A stretch of DNA of 64,000 bases from Ramlibacter sp. (GTDB taxonomy: Bacteria > Pseudomonadota > Gammaproteobacteria > Burkholderiales > Burkholderiaceae_C), in NCBI GenBank assembly GCA_016713005.1, contig JADJPY010000001.1, positions 124,001 through 188,000 of the forward strand. The letters are read 5' to 3'. Positions 24,082 to 33,049 of the stretch are shown one piece after another; the first letter of the stretch is position 1, and each line of letters opens with the position of its first letter. The translations under genes and the position numbers were made by a program. Below the pieces are notes generated by a model. It did no database searches. It had not been told where the DNA came from and was given only the letters and a program-made list of their open reading frames with translations.

Positions 24082-24561
24082 ATGATTGAGGGCGTGATGA
24101 AAGAGGGTTTCATCACCACGAGTTACGACTCGGTGGTGAACTGGGCCAAGACCGGGTCCCTGTGGCCCATGACGTTTGGCCTGGCCTGCTGCGCCGTCGA
24201 AATGATGCATGCGGCAGCCGCGCGTTACGACATCGGGCGATTCGGGGCCGAGGTGTTCCGTGCAAGCCCGCGCCAGAGCGACCTGATGATCGTCGCGGGC
24301 ACGCTGTGCAACAAGATGGCGCCCGCCCTTCGCAAGGTGTACGACCAGATGAGCGAGCCCCGCTGGGTGCTGTCCATGGGGTCTTGTGCAAACGGCGGCG
24401 GCTACTACCACTACAGCTATTCTGTGGTGCGCGGCTGTGACCGGATCGTGCCGGTGGATGTCTATGTTCCGGGTTGTCCGCCCACGGCGGAGGCGCTGAT
24501 CTACGGGATCATCCAGCTGCAGCAGAAGATCCGGCGCACCCAGACCATCGCACGCGCCTGA
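24082..24561 (+). CDS. nuoB: NADH-quinone oxidoreductase subunit B
   Basis: Carries the terminal [4Fe-4S] cluster N2 that passes electrons to quinone. The protein has 159 residues; the ligands are the double cysteine in LACCAVEMM, the cysteine in MGSCANGGGYYHYSY and that in VPGCPPTAEALI. I start at the ATG at 24082 with AAGGA eight bases upstream. It lies 25 bp after nuoA and 9 bp before nuoC. Confidence 0.97.
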   Translation: MIEGVMKEGFITTSYDSVVNWAKTGSLWPMTFGLACCAVEMMHAAAARYDIGRFGAEVFRASPRQSDLMIVAGTLCNKMAPALRKVYDQMSEPRWVLSMGSCANGGGYYHYSYSVVRGCDRIVPVDVYVPGCPPTAEALIYGIIQLQQKIRRTQTIARA

Positions 24562-24570
24562 GGGAGTCCC

Positions 24571-25179
24571 ATGACCGACATTGCGATTCATCCGGAGAGG
24601 CTCAAGGACACGATTGCTTCTGTCTTGGGCGACAAGGCAAGAAGCATTTCCGTACGGCTTGGCGAAGTGACGGTGGTTGTTGCCGCGGCCGACTATCTGG
24701 AGGTCGCGCGCCAGCTGCGGGACGGGCCCGAATGTCGATTTGAACAGTTGATCGATCTTTGCGGCGTGGATTACTCCGAGTACCGCAATGGCGGTGGGGG
24801 CGGCGCGCGTTTTTGCGTGACTTTGCACCTCCTGTCGGTGAGCCTCAACCAGCGCGTGCGCCTCAAGGTATTCGCGCCGGACGACGATCTGCCGCTGGTG
24901 GCTTCCGTCACGGGCCTTTGGAGTGCAGCCAACTGGTTTGAGCGGGAAGCGTTTGACCTGTTCGGCATTGTCTTTGAAGGGCATGAGGACCTGCGCCGCA
25001 TCCTGACAGACTATGGATTCATCGGCCATCCGTTCCGCAAGGACTTCCCCATGCTCGGCCATGTGGAGATGCGCTACGACGCCGAGCGCAAGCGCGTGAT
25101 CTACCAGCCGGTCACGATCGAGCCGCGCGAGATCACCCCCCGCATCATCCGGGAAGACAACTACGGGGGGCTGCACTGA
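24571..25179 (+). CDS. nuoC: NADH-quinone oxidoreductase subunit C
   Basis: Peripheral-arm subunit (30-kDa type) of 202 residues that helps hold NuoD at the quinone site. The family signature FDLFGIVFEGHEDLRRIL is intact, followed by GHPFRKDFP. It is a separate protein here, not fused to NuoD as in E. coli. Start ATG 24571 with GAGG upstream. Confidence 0.97.
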   Translation: MTDIAIHPERLKDTIASVLGDKARSISVRLGEVTVVVAAADYLEVARQLRDGPECRFEQLIDLCGVDYSEYRNGGGGGARFCVTLHLLSVSLNQRVRLKVFAPDDDLPLVASVTGLWSAANWFEREAFDLFGIVFEGHEDLRRILTDYGFIGHPFRKDFPMLGHVEMRYDAERKRVIYQPVTIEPREITPRIIREDNYGGLH

Positions 25180-25192
25180 AGCAGTCCGCGCC

Positions 25193-26446
25193 ATGGCAGA
25201 AATCAAGAACTACACCCTGAACTTCGGACCCCAGCATCCGGCGGCCCACGGCGTGCTGCGCCTGGTGCTGGAACTCGACGGCGAGGTGGTTCAGCGCGCC
25301 GACCCGCATATCGGCCTGCTGCACCGCGCGACAGAAAAACTTGCCGAGACCAAGACATTCATCCAGGCGCTGCCCTACCTGGACCGCCTGGACTATGTGT
25401 CCATGATGTCCAACGAGCATGCCTACTGTCTGGCCATCGAGAAGCTGCTGGGGCTCGAGGTCCCGGTGCGTGCGCAGTACATCCGGGTCATGTTCGCCGA
25501 GATCACCCGCCTGCTCAACCACCTGATGTGGCTGGGCTCGCACGGCAACGACTGTGGCAGTTCCACCATCCTGATCTATACCTTCCGCGAGCGCGAAGAC
25601 CTGTTTGACATGTACGAGGCGGCTTCCGGTGCGCGCATGCATGCAGCGTACTTCCGTCCGGGGGGCGTGTACCGGGATCTGCCGGACACCATGCCGCAGT
25701 ACAGGGTCAGCAAAATCAAGAATGCCAAGGCGCTGGAGGCCATGAACAGCAACCGCAAGGGTTCGCTGCTGGACTTCATTGATGACTTCACGCAGCGCTT
25801 CCCCAAGTGTGTGGATGAGTACGAGACCTTGCTGACCGACAACCGCATCTGGAAGCAGCGCACAGTGAACATTGGTGTCGTGACGCCGGAGCGCGCCCTC
25901 AACCTGGGCATGACTGGCCCGATGCTGCGCGGCTCGGGCATTGCCTGGGATTTGCGCAAGAAGCAGCCGTATGACGTCTACGACCAGATGGAATTTGATG
26001 TTCCCGTGGGCAAAACCGGCGATTGCTACGACCGATATCTGGTCCGTGTTGAGGAGATGCGCCAGTCCAACCGGATCATCAAGCAGTGTGTGGACTGGCT
26101 GCGTGCGAATCCGGGACCGGTGATCACAGGCAACCACAAGGTGGCGCCGCCTTCCCGCGAAGCGATGAAGTCGAGCATGGAGGAGTTGATCCATCACTTC
26201 AAGCTCTTCACCGAAGGCTTCCATGTGCCCGAAGGCGAGGCCTATGCCACAGTGGAGCACCCCAAGGGCGAGTTCGGCATCTATCTGGTGAGCGACGGCG
26301 CGAACAAGCCGTACCGCCTCAAGATACGGGCGCCGGGCTTCGCGCACCTGTCGGCACTGGACGAACTGACCCGTGGCCACATGATTGCCGACGCCGTGGC
26401 AATCATTGGCACGATCGACATTGTGTTTGGAGAAATCGACCGATGA
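25193..26446 (+). CDS. nuoD: NADH-quinone oxidoreductase subunit D
   Basis: The 49-kDa-type subunit, 417 residues, which with NuoB forms the quinone-binding chamber. The N-terminal NFGPQHPAAHGVLRL contains the quinone-contacting histidine; the family ending DIVFGEIDR is intact. Normal length for an unfused NuoD. Its stop overlaps the nuoE start (ATGA). Confidence 0.98.
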   Translation: MAEIKNYTLNFGPQHPAAHGVLRLVLELDGEVVQRADPHIGLLHRATEKLAETKTFIQALPYLDRLDYVSMMSNEHAYCLAIEKLLGLEVPVRAQYIRVMFAEITRLLNHLMWLGSHGNDCGSSTILIYTFREREDLFDMYEAASGARMHAAYFRPGGVYRDLPDTMPQYRVSKIKNAKALEAMNSNRKGSLLDFIDDFTQRFPKCVDEYETLLTDNRIWKQRTVNIGVVTPERALNLGMTGPMLRGSGIAWDLRKKQPYDVYDQMEFDVPVGKTGDCYDRYLVRVEEMRQSNRIIKQCVDWLRANPGPVITGNHKVAPPSREAMKSSMEELIHHFKLFTEGFHVPEGEAYATVEHPKGEFGIYLVSDGANKPYRLKIRAPGFAHLSALDELTRGHMIADAVAIIGTIDIVFGEIDR

Positions 26447-26928
26447 TTTCCGAAGCTACCAAGGCGCTTTTTGAGCGGGAAGTCGCCAAGTATCCGGCGG
26501 ACCAGAGGCAGTCGGCCGTGATGGCCTGTCTGGCCGCCGTCCAGCGCGAGCAGGGGTTTGTCAGTCCCCAGAGCGAACAGGAAGTCGCGGATTACCTGGG
26601 CATGCCAGCGATTGCCGTGCACGAGGTCACGACCTTCTACAACATGTACAACCAGCAGCCGGTGGGCAAGTACAAGCTGAACGTCTGCACCAATCTGCCC
26701 TGCCAGTTGCGCGATGGCCAGAAGGCGCTGGAGCACCTGTGCCACAAGCTGGGCGTTGACATGGGTGGTACCACGGCCGACGGGATGTTTACCGTGCAGC
26801 AAAGCGAATGTCTGGGCGCCTGTGCGGATGCGCCGGTGATGCTGGTGAATGACCGCACCATGTGCAGCTTCATGAGCAACGAGAAGCTTGACCAGCTGGT
26901 GGATGGCCTCAGGGGAGCCCAGGGATGA
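26443..26928 (+). CDS. nuoE: NADH-quinone oxidoreductase subunit E
   Basis: The 24-kDa-type subunit of the NADH module, 161 residues with a thioredoxin-like fold. The [2Fe-2S] N1a ligands are visible as CTNLPC and CLGAC. The ATG at 26443 overlaps the nuoD stop, and the stop overlaps the nuoF start, so the three are coupled. Confidence 0.97.
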   Translation: MISEATKALFEREVAKYPADQRQSAVMACLAAVQREQGFVSPQSEQEVADYLGMPAIAVHEVTTFYNMYNQQPVGKYKLNVCTNLPCQLRDGQKALEHLCHKLGVDMGGTTADGMFTVQQSECLGACADAPVMLVNDRTMCSFMSNEKLDQLVDGLRGAQG

Positions 26929-28277
26929 AAGCGGACCAGATCCTCTTGCAATTCCAGGCCACGGGTGTCCAGACCTGTTTCCATGGCCGCCACATCGAGC
27001 CGCAGATCTATGCGGGCCTGAACGGTGCCGACTGGCGGCTGAAGGACTATGAGGCCCGTGGCGGTTACCAGGCCCTGCGCAAGATCCTGGGCAAGGATGG
27101 GGGCGAGGCGATGACGCAGGACCAGGTCATCGCGACCGTCAAGGAGTCCGCATTGCGCGGACGCGGAGGCGCTGGCTTTCCCACGGGCCTCAAATGGAGC
27201 TTCATGCCCCGGCAGTTCCCGGGCCAGAAGTTCCTGGTCTGCAATTCCGATGAGGGTGAGCCCGGTACCTGCAAGGACCGCGACATCCTGCAGTTCAACC
27301 CGCACATCGTGATTGAGGGCATGATCATCGCCGCATATGCAATGGGCATCTCGGTGGGATACAACTACATTCACGGCGAGATCTTCCAGACCTATGAGCG
27401 GTTTGAGGAAGCCCTCGAAGAGGCACGAGCGGCCGGCTATCTGGGCAATTCGATCCTGGGAACCTCGTTCAGTTTCCAGCTCCACGCCTTCCACGGGTTT
27501 GGCGCCTACATCTGTGGCGAAGAGACCGCGCTGCTGGAGTCGCTGGAAGGCAAGAAGGGTCAGCCCCGCTTCAAGCCGCCGTTCCCGGCCAGCTTTGGCC
27601 TGTACGGAAAACCCACCACCATCAACAACACTGAAACCTTTGCTGCCGTTCCCTGGATCATCCGCAATGGCGGACAGGCCTACCTCGCGTGCGGCAAACC
27701 CAACAATGGCGGCACCAAGATCTATTCGGTGTCTGGCGATGTAGAGCTTCCCGGCAATTACGAAGTACCCTTGGGCACACCTTTTGGCAAGTTGCTTGAG
27801 CTGGCCGGGGGTGTTCGCAAGGGGCGCACACTCAAGGCGGTGATTCCGGGTGGATCCTCTGCGCCGGTGCTGCCCGCGCAGATCATGATGGACTGCACGA
27901 TGGACTACGACTCCATCGCCAAGGCGGGTTCCATGCTGGGCTCAGGTGCGGTGATCGTTATGGACGATTCACGCTGCATGGTGGAGTCGCTGCGCAGGCT
28001 GTCCTATTTCTACATGCACGAATCGTGCGGGCAGTGCACACCTTGCCGCGAGGGTACGGGCTGGTTGTGGCGCGTGGTCGACCGGATCTACCGTGGTGAG
28101 GGTCGTCCGCAGGACATGGACCTGCTGAACTCCGTCGCGGACAACATCCAGGGCCGCACCATCTGCGCGCTGGGTGATGCGGCTGCCATGCCTGTGAGGG
28201 CCATGATCAAGCACTTCCGGCATGAATTCGAAGCGAAGATCCGCAAGCCGGCATCGTCGCAGGCCGCCCCCGTGTGA
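26925..28277 (+). CDS. nuoF: NADH-quinone oxidoreductase subunit F
   Basis: The 51-kDa-type subunit, 450 residues, entry point of electrons from NADH. The glycine-rich NADH loop GRGGAGFPTGLKWSF, the FMN segment CNSDEGEPGTCKDRD and the [4Fe-4S] N3 ligands ESCGQCTPCREG with a later cysteine in TICALGD are intact. Works in the cytoplasmic arm with NuoE and NuoG. Confidence 0.98.
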   Translation: MKADQILLQFQATGVQTCFHGRHIEPQIYAGLNGADWRLKDYEARGGYQALRKILGKDGGEAMTQDQVIATVKESALRGRGGAGFPTGLKWSFMPRQFPGQKFLVCNSDEGEPGTCKDRDILQFNPHIVIEGMIIAAYAMGISVGYNYIHGEIFQTYERFEEALEEARAAGYLGNSILGTSFSFQLHAFHGFGAYICGEETALLESLEGKKGQPRFKPPFPASFGLYGKPTTINNTETFAAVPWIIRNGGQAYLACGKPNNGGTKIYSVSGDVELPGNYEVPLGTPFGKLLELAGGVRKGRTLKAVIPGGSSAPVLPAQIMMDCTMDYDSIAKAGSMLGSGAVIVMDDSRCMVESLRRLSYFYMHESCGQCTPCREGTGWLWRVVDRIYRGEGRPQDMDLLNSVADNIQGRTICALGDAAAMPVRAMIKHFRHEFEAKIRKPASSQAAPV

Positions 28278-28291
28278 GCCCAGGAACGCAT

Positions 28292-30421
28292 ATGGTTGAA
28301 ATCGAACTTGACGGTCAGAAGGTGGAAGTCGCTGAAGGCAGCATGGTGATGCATGCGGCAGAAAAGGCGGGCACCTATATTCCGCACTTCTGCTATCACA
28401 AGAAGCTTTCCATTGCGGCGAACTGCCGCATGTGTCTGGTCGATGTGGAAAAGGCGCCCAAGCCCATGCCGGCCTGCGCCACGCCCGTCACGCAGGGAAT
28501 GATTGTCCGGACCAAGAGCGACAAGGCCATCAAGGCGCAGCAGTCGGTGATGGAGTTCCTGCTGATCAATCATCCGCTGGATTGCCCCATCTGCGATCAG
28601 GGCGGCGAGTGCCAGCTCCAGGACCTGGCGGTTGGCTATGGCGGTTCGGCTTCCCGTTACGAGGAAGAGAAGCGTGTGGTCGCGCACAAGGACGTCGGTC
28701 CCCTCATCAGCATGGAGGAGATGAGCCGCTGCATCCATTGCACACGATGCGTGCGGTTTGGGCAGGAGATTGCCGGCGTCATGGAGCTGGGCATGATCCA
28801 TCGTGGTGAACATTCCGAAATCACCACCGTCCTGCACGACACCGTCGATTCGGAGCTGTCGGGCAACATGATCGACATTTGCCCCGTCGGGGCACTCACG
28901 AGCAAGCCGTTCCGCTACAGCGCCCGCACCTGGGAACTGGGGCGCCGCAAGTCGGTCAGCCCGCATGATTCTACAGGTGCGAACCTGATTGTCCAGGTCA
29001 AGGGTAACAAGGTCCTGCGTGTCGTGCCGCTGGAGAACGACGACGTCAACGAATGCTGGATCGCTGATCGGGACCGCTTTTCCTATGAGGCACTCAACAG
29101 CGAGGAGCGCCTGACAACCCCCATGCTCAAGCAGGGTGGTGAATGGAAGCCGGTGGACTGGCAGACGGCTTTGGAGTACGTAGCCAATGGGCTCAGGCAG
29201 GTGAAGGCCGATCATGGCGCCGCCAGCATTGGCGCGCTGGTCAGCCCCCACAGCACCGTTGAAGAGTTGTATCTCGCGGGAGCCCTGATGCGTGGTCTTG
29301 GCAGCGAGAACATCGATCACCGGCTGCGCCATGCCGAGTTTTCGTCGGCACCGGCAGCACGCTGGCTCGGCACTTCAATAGCGTCGCTGTCCAGCCTTCA
29401 GCGTGTGCTGGTCGTGGGATCCGACCTCCGCAAGGACCACCCGCTTTTTGCGCTGCGAATTCGACAGGCGGTCAAGCGGGGCTGTCACGTCTCAGCGGTT
29501 CAGGCGAAGCAGCCGGACTGGGCGATGCCGCTGGCCAATACGTTGCTTGCTCCTTCGGCTTTGTGGGCGCAGGCCCTGGCAGATGTGGCGGCGGCTGTGG
29601 CGGCCGAGAAGGGCGTTTCCGCGCCGGCGGCCGGCACAGCTTCAGCTCCGGCGGTAGCCATCGCCCGATCGCTGCTTGGCGGGGAGCGCAAAGCCATCCT
29701 TTTGGGAAATGCTGCCGCGCATCATGAGCGTGCATCAAGCCTTCTGACTTTGGCCAACTGGATTGGCGAACAGACAGGCGCCCGTGTGGGTTATCTGACC
29801 GAAGCCGCCAATACAGTGGGTGCGCAGCTTGTCGGCGCCCAGCCCGGTGCGGGCGGACTCAATGCTGCCCGGATGCTTGGCGGCGCCCTGAAGGCTGTGC
29901 TGCTGCTGAACAATGAGCCTGCGTCCGATTCCGCTGTCGCCGGCGATGCTTCAGCGCTGGCCGAGGCCCAGATGGTCGTGACGCTCAGTCCGTTCAAGGC
30001 CAACATGAACATCAGTGACGTGCTGCTGCCAATAGCACCGTTTACGGAAACGTCCGGCACGTTTGTCAATGCAGAGGGACGCGTGCAAGGATTCCACGCG
30101 GTGGTCAAGCCTTTGGGTGATACGCGTCCGGGATGGAAGGTCCTGCGGGTCCTCGGCAACCTGCTGGGGCTTTCTGGTTTTGCGTTTGAGAATTCGCAGG
30201 AGGTGTTGCACCTGGCGCTTGGTGCACAGGGCACCGGCCCGACGCAGGTTGCCGCGGGCCGTCTGGACAACTCAAGTCAGGGGCCGGTTGACCTGTCCCC
30301 TGCGCGCCAGGAGCCCGTGGTTGCGTCCATCTACCAGCTGGATGGTCTGGTCCGCCGGGCGCCGGCGCTGCAGGCAACTGCTGATGCCCGTGCCGTGCAT
30401 GCCAACGGAGTTGCAGCATGA
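28292..30421 (+). CDS. nuoG: NADH-quinone oxidoreductase subunit G
   Basis: The 75-kDa-type iron-sulfur subunit, 709 residues. In order: [2Fe-2S] N1b domain (HFCYHKKLSIAANCRMC), a His-Cys3 [4Fe-4S] site (HPLDCPICDQGGECQLQD), two-cysteine clusters (CIHCTRC and ICPVGAL), then a molybdopterin-oxidoreductase-like domain that has lost its cofactor. The extra N7 cluster of E. coli NuoG is absent: no CxxC follows the ICPVGAL segment. I prefer the ATG at 28292, with AGGA upstream, over a GTG at 28274 that overlaps nuoF. Confidence 0.97.
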   Translation: MVEIELDGQKVEVAEGSMVMHAAEKAGTYIPHFCYHKKLSIAANCRMCLVDVEKAPKPMPACATPVTQGMIVRTKSDKAIKAQQSVMEFLLINHPLDCPICDQGGECQLQDLAVGYGGSASRYEEEKRVVAHKDVGPLISMEEMSRCIHCTRCVRFGQEIAGVMELGMIHRGEHSEITTVLHDTVDSELSGNMIDICPVGALTSKPFRYSARTWELGRRKSVSPHDSTGANLIVQVKGNKVLRVVPLENDDVNECWIADRDRFSYEALNSEERLTTPMLKQGGEWKPVDWQTALEYVANGLRQVKADHGAASIGALVSPHSTVEELYLAGALMRGLGSENIDHRLRHAEFSSAPAARWLGTSIASLSSLQRVLVVGSDLRKDHPLFALRIRQAVKRGCHVSAVQAKQPDWAMPLANTLLAPSALWAQALADVAAAVAAEKGVSAPAAGTASAPAVAIARSLLGGERKAILLGNAAAHHERASSLLTLANWIGEQTGARVGYLTEAANTVGAQLVGAQPGAGGLNAARMLGGALKAVLLLNNEPASDSAVAGDASALAEAQMVVTLSPFKANMNISDVLLPIAPFTETSGTFVNAEGRVQGFHAVVKPLGDTRPGWKVLRVLGNLLGLSGFAFENSQEVLHLALGAQGTGPTQVAAGRLDNSSQGPVDLSPARQEPVVASIYQLDGLVRRAPALQATADARAVHANGVAA

Positions 30422-31500
30422 TTGATGCGCTGTACAACGGCGGGCTGGGTCTCATCGCCGCCGGATGGTGGACGTCGATTTTCTGGCCCGTCCTCTGGAA
30501 CCTGCTCAAAATTGTCGTGGTAATTGCTCCCCTGATGGGAGCTGTGGCCTATCTGACCCTATGGGAGCGCAAGTTGCTGGGTTTCATGCAGGTTCGCCAT
30601 GGTCCGAACCGGGTGGGGCCCTTGGGCCTGTTGCAGCCCATCGCTGACGCCCTCAAGCTGCTGACCAAGGAGCTGATCAATCCGACGGCGGCGAGCATGG
30701 GTCTCTTTCGGCTTGGTCCGGTCATGGCAATCATGCCGGCGCTGGCAGCCTGGGTCGTGATCCAGTTTGGCCCCGAGGTCGCATTGACCAACATCAATGC
30801 CGGACTGTTGCTGCTGATGGCAATCACTTCCATCGAGGTGTATGGCGTGATCATCGCGGGATGGGCATCCAACTCCAAGTACGCGTTCCTTGGAGCGCTG
30901 CGCGCCTCCGCCCAGATGGTGAGCTACGAGATCGCCATGGGCTTCTGCTTTGTCGTGGTCCTGATGGTCTCTGGCAGCATGAACCTGACGGCCATCGTGA
31001 CCGGGCAGGGCCAGGGCATCGGAGCCTCCATGGGCATGAACTTCCTGTCCTGGAACTGGCTGCCCCTGCTGCCGATTTTTCTTGTGTACCTGATTTCCGG
31101 TGTGGCGGAAACCAATCGCCATCCGTTTGACGTCGTCGAAGGCGAGGCAGAAATCGTGGCAGGACACATGGTGGAGTACTCCGGCATGGGGTTCGCGATC
31201 TTCTTCCTGGCCGAGTATGCGGCCATGTGGCTGGTCTCCATCCTGGCGGTGCTGATGTTCCTGGGCGGATGGTATCCGCCGATCGACAGTGCGCTGTTCA
31301 ACTGGATTCCCGGATGGATCTGGCTGGGCGTCAAGACATTCGTGGTGGTGTCCATGTTTATCTGGATACGCGCAACCTTTCCCCGGTTCCGGTATGACCA
31401 GATCATGCGCTTGGGCTGGAAGATATTCATCCCCGTCACGCTGGTATGGCTGCTGGTGGTCGGTGTCTGGATGCACACCCCCTGGAACATCTGGAAATAA
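30418..31500 (+). CDS. nuoH: NADH-quinone oxidoreductase subunit H
   Basis: Membrane subunit (ND1 type) of 360 residues with about eight helices that joins the peripheral and membrane arms. The loop RHGPNRVGPLGLLQPIAD and the acidic loop ETNRHPFDVVEGEAE near the quinone entrance are conserved. The start overlaps the nuoG stop (ATGA). Confidence 0.98.
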   Translation: MIDALYNGGLGLIAAGWWTSIFWPVLWNLLKIVVVIAPLMGAVAYLTLWERKLLGFMQVRHGPNRVGPLGLLQPIADALKLLTKELINPTAASMGLFRLGPVMAIMPALAAWVVIQFGPEVALTNINAGLLLLMAITSIEVYGVIIAGWASNSKYAFLGALRASAQMVSYEIAMGFCFVVVLMVSGSMNLTAIVTGQGQGIGASMGMNFLSWNWLPLLPIFLVYLISGVAETNRHPFDVVEGEAEIVAGHMVEYSGMGFAIFFLAEYAAMWLVSILAVLMFLGGWYPPIDSALFNWIPGWIWLGVKTFVVVSMFIWIRATFPRFRYDQIMRLGWKIFIPVTLVWLLVVGVWMHTPWNIWK

Positions 31501-31512
31501 GCGGGTCAACCC

Positions 31513-32022
31513 ATGCCAACCATGACGGCTTCCTCATTCTCGATCAAGGACCTGCTGCGCAGCTTCATGCTGGTGGAGCTGCTCAAGGGCATGGCCCTGA
31601 CCGGACGCTATGCCTTCCGTCGCAAGGTTACCGTGCAGTTCCCCGAGGAGAAGACTCCACTGTCCCCGCGCTTTCGCGGCCTGCATGCCTTGCGCCGCTA
31701 TGAAAACGGCGAAGAGCGCTGTATCGCCTGCAAACTTTGTGAGGCCGTGTGCCCTGCGATGGCGATCACCATCGAGTCTGACGTCCGCGAGGACGGTTCC
31801 CGCCGCACGACACGCTATGACATCGATCTGACCAAGTGCATCTTCTGCGGCTTCTGTGAGGAAAGCTGCCCGGTGGATTCGATCGTCGAGACGCATATCT
31901 TCGAGTACCACGGCGAGAAGCGCGGCGACCTGTATTTCACCAAGGACATGCTGCTCGCCGTGGGCGACCGGTACGAGAGCGAAATTGCGGCAGCCAAGGC
32001 CGCGGACGCGAAGTACCGCTGA
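31513..32022 (+). CDS. nuoI: NADH-quinone oxidoreductase subunit I
   Basis: Ferredoxin-like subunit (TYKY type), 169 residues, carrying clusters N6a and N6b. The two ligand sets are CIACKLCEAVCP and CIFCGFCEESCP. An amphipathic N-terminal segment (SFSIKDLLRSFMLVELLKGM) anchors it at the membrane surface. Confidence 0.98.
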   Translation: MPTMTASSFSIKDLLRSFMLVELLKGMALTGRYAFRRKVTVQFPEEKTPLSPRFRGLHALRRYENGEERCIACKLCEAVCPAMAITIESDVREDGSRRTTRYDIDLTKCIFCGFCEESCPVDSIVETHIFEYHGEKRGDLYFTKDMLLAVGDRYESEIAAAKAADAKYR

Positions 32023-32054
32023 ATCCGCTGCACCCCGCCAAGGATATTTCCAAC

Positions 32055-32729
32055 ATGGATGTCAAGACAGGTCTCTTCTACCTATTCGCCGTGGTGCTTC
32101 TCTTTGCGGCGCTGAGGGTCATCACGGCCCGAAGCCCGGTGCATGCGGTGCTGTACCTGGTGCTCGCCTTCTTCCAGGCGGCCGCCATCTGGATTCTCCT
32201 CAAGGCCGAGTTCCTGGCGATTGCGCTGGTGCTGGTCTATGTGGGCGCAGTCATGGTGTTGTTCCTCTTTGTGGTGATGATGATTGACATCAACACCGAG
32301 ACCCTCAGGCGGGGTTTCTGGAAGCACTTTCCGCTCGCTGCGTTGATCGGGGCTGTGGTGGCGCTGGAGATGTCCTACGTGTTGCTGGGTGGCTTCCGGC
32401 TCGCGGAAGAACCACGTGTTCCGGCCGTGTTGGGCCAGGTCGCGGTCCAGGCGTCCAATACCCGGGATCTTGGCATCCTGCTGTACACGCAATACTTGTA
32501 TCCCCTGGAAATTGCTGCCGTCATCCTGCTGGTGGCCATTGTCGCGGCCATCGCGCTCACCTTGCGGGAGCGCAAGGACAGCAAGTTTGTCAGCGCCTCT
32601 GACCAGATCCGTGTGAAGGCGCAGGACCGGCTGGAAATCGTCAAGGTACAGGCCACTCTCAGGGCCCAGGCGCCTGCGGTTGCCGGCACCGAACAGAACC
32701 CGTCCATGCCCAAGGGAGGCGGCGCATGA
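32055..32729 (+). CDS. nuoJ: NADH-quinone oxidoreductase subunit J
   Basis: Membrane subunit (ND6 type) of 224 residues with five helices in the first 170 residues; the third contains the pi-bulge region ALVLVYVGAVMVLFLFVV important in coupling. The C-terminal tail of about 50 residues is charged and cytoplasmic. The stop overlaps the nuoK start. Confidence 0.96.
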   Translation: MDVKTGLFYLFAVVLLFAALRVITARSPVHAVLYLVLAFFQAAAIWILLKAEFLAIALVLVYVGAVMVLFLFVVMMIDINTETLRRGFWKHFPLAALIGAVVALEMSYVLLGGFRLAEEPRVPAVLGQVAVQASNTRDLGILLYTQYLYPLEIAAVILLVAIVAAIALTLRERKDSKFVSASDQIRVKAQDRLEIVKVQATLRAQAPAVAGTEQNPSMPKGGGA

Positions 32730-33034
32730 CACTTACCCTTGGTCATTTTCTTTCGCTTGGAGCGATGCTGTTCGCCCTTTCGGTCATCGGCATTTTCCTG
32801 AACCGCAAGAACCTCATCGTCCTGCTGATGGCCATCGAACTGATGCTGTTGGCCGTCAACATGAATTTCGTGGCTTTCTCACATTACCTGGGCGACATGC
32901 ACGGTCAGGTCTTCGTGTTCTTCATCCTGACAGTTGCAGCTGCCGAATCGGCCATTGGCCTGGCCATCCTGGTCCTGCTGTTCCGCAACAAGTCCAGCAT
33001 CAACGTGGATGAGCTCAACACGCTCAAGGGCTGA
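32726..33034 (+). CDS. nuoK: NADH-quinone oxidoreductase subunit K
   Basis: Membrane subunit (ND4L type) of 102 residues with three helices. The two buried glutamates of the proton path are visible (LLMAIELMLLAVN and AAAESAIGLAI). Standard length. Confidence 0.97.
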   Translation: MTLTLGHFLSLGAMLFALSVIGIFLNRKNLIVLLMAIELMLLAVNMNFVAFSHYLGDMHGQVFVFFILTVAAAESAIGLAILVLLFRNKSSINVDELNTLKG

Positions 33035-33049
33035 ACAGGGATATCCGAC

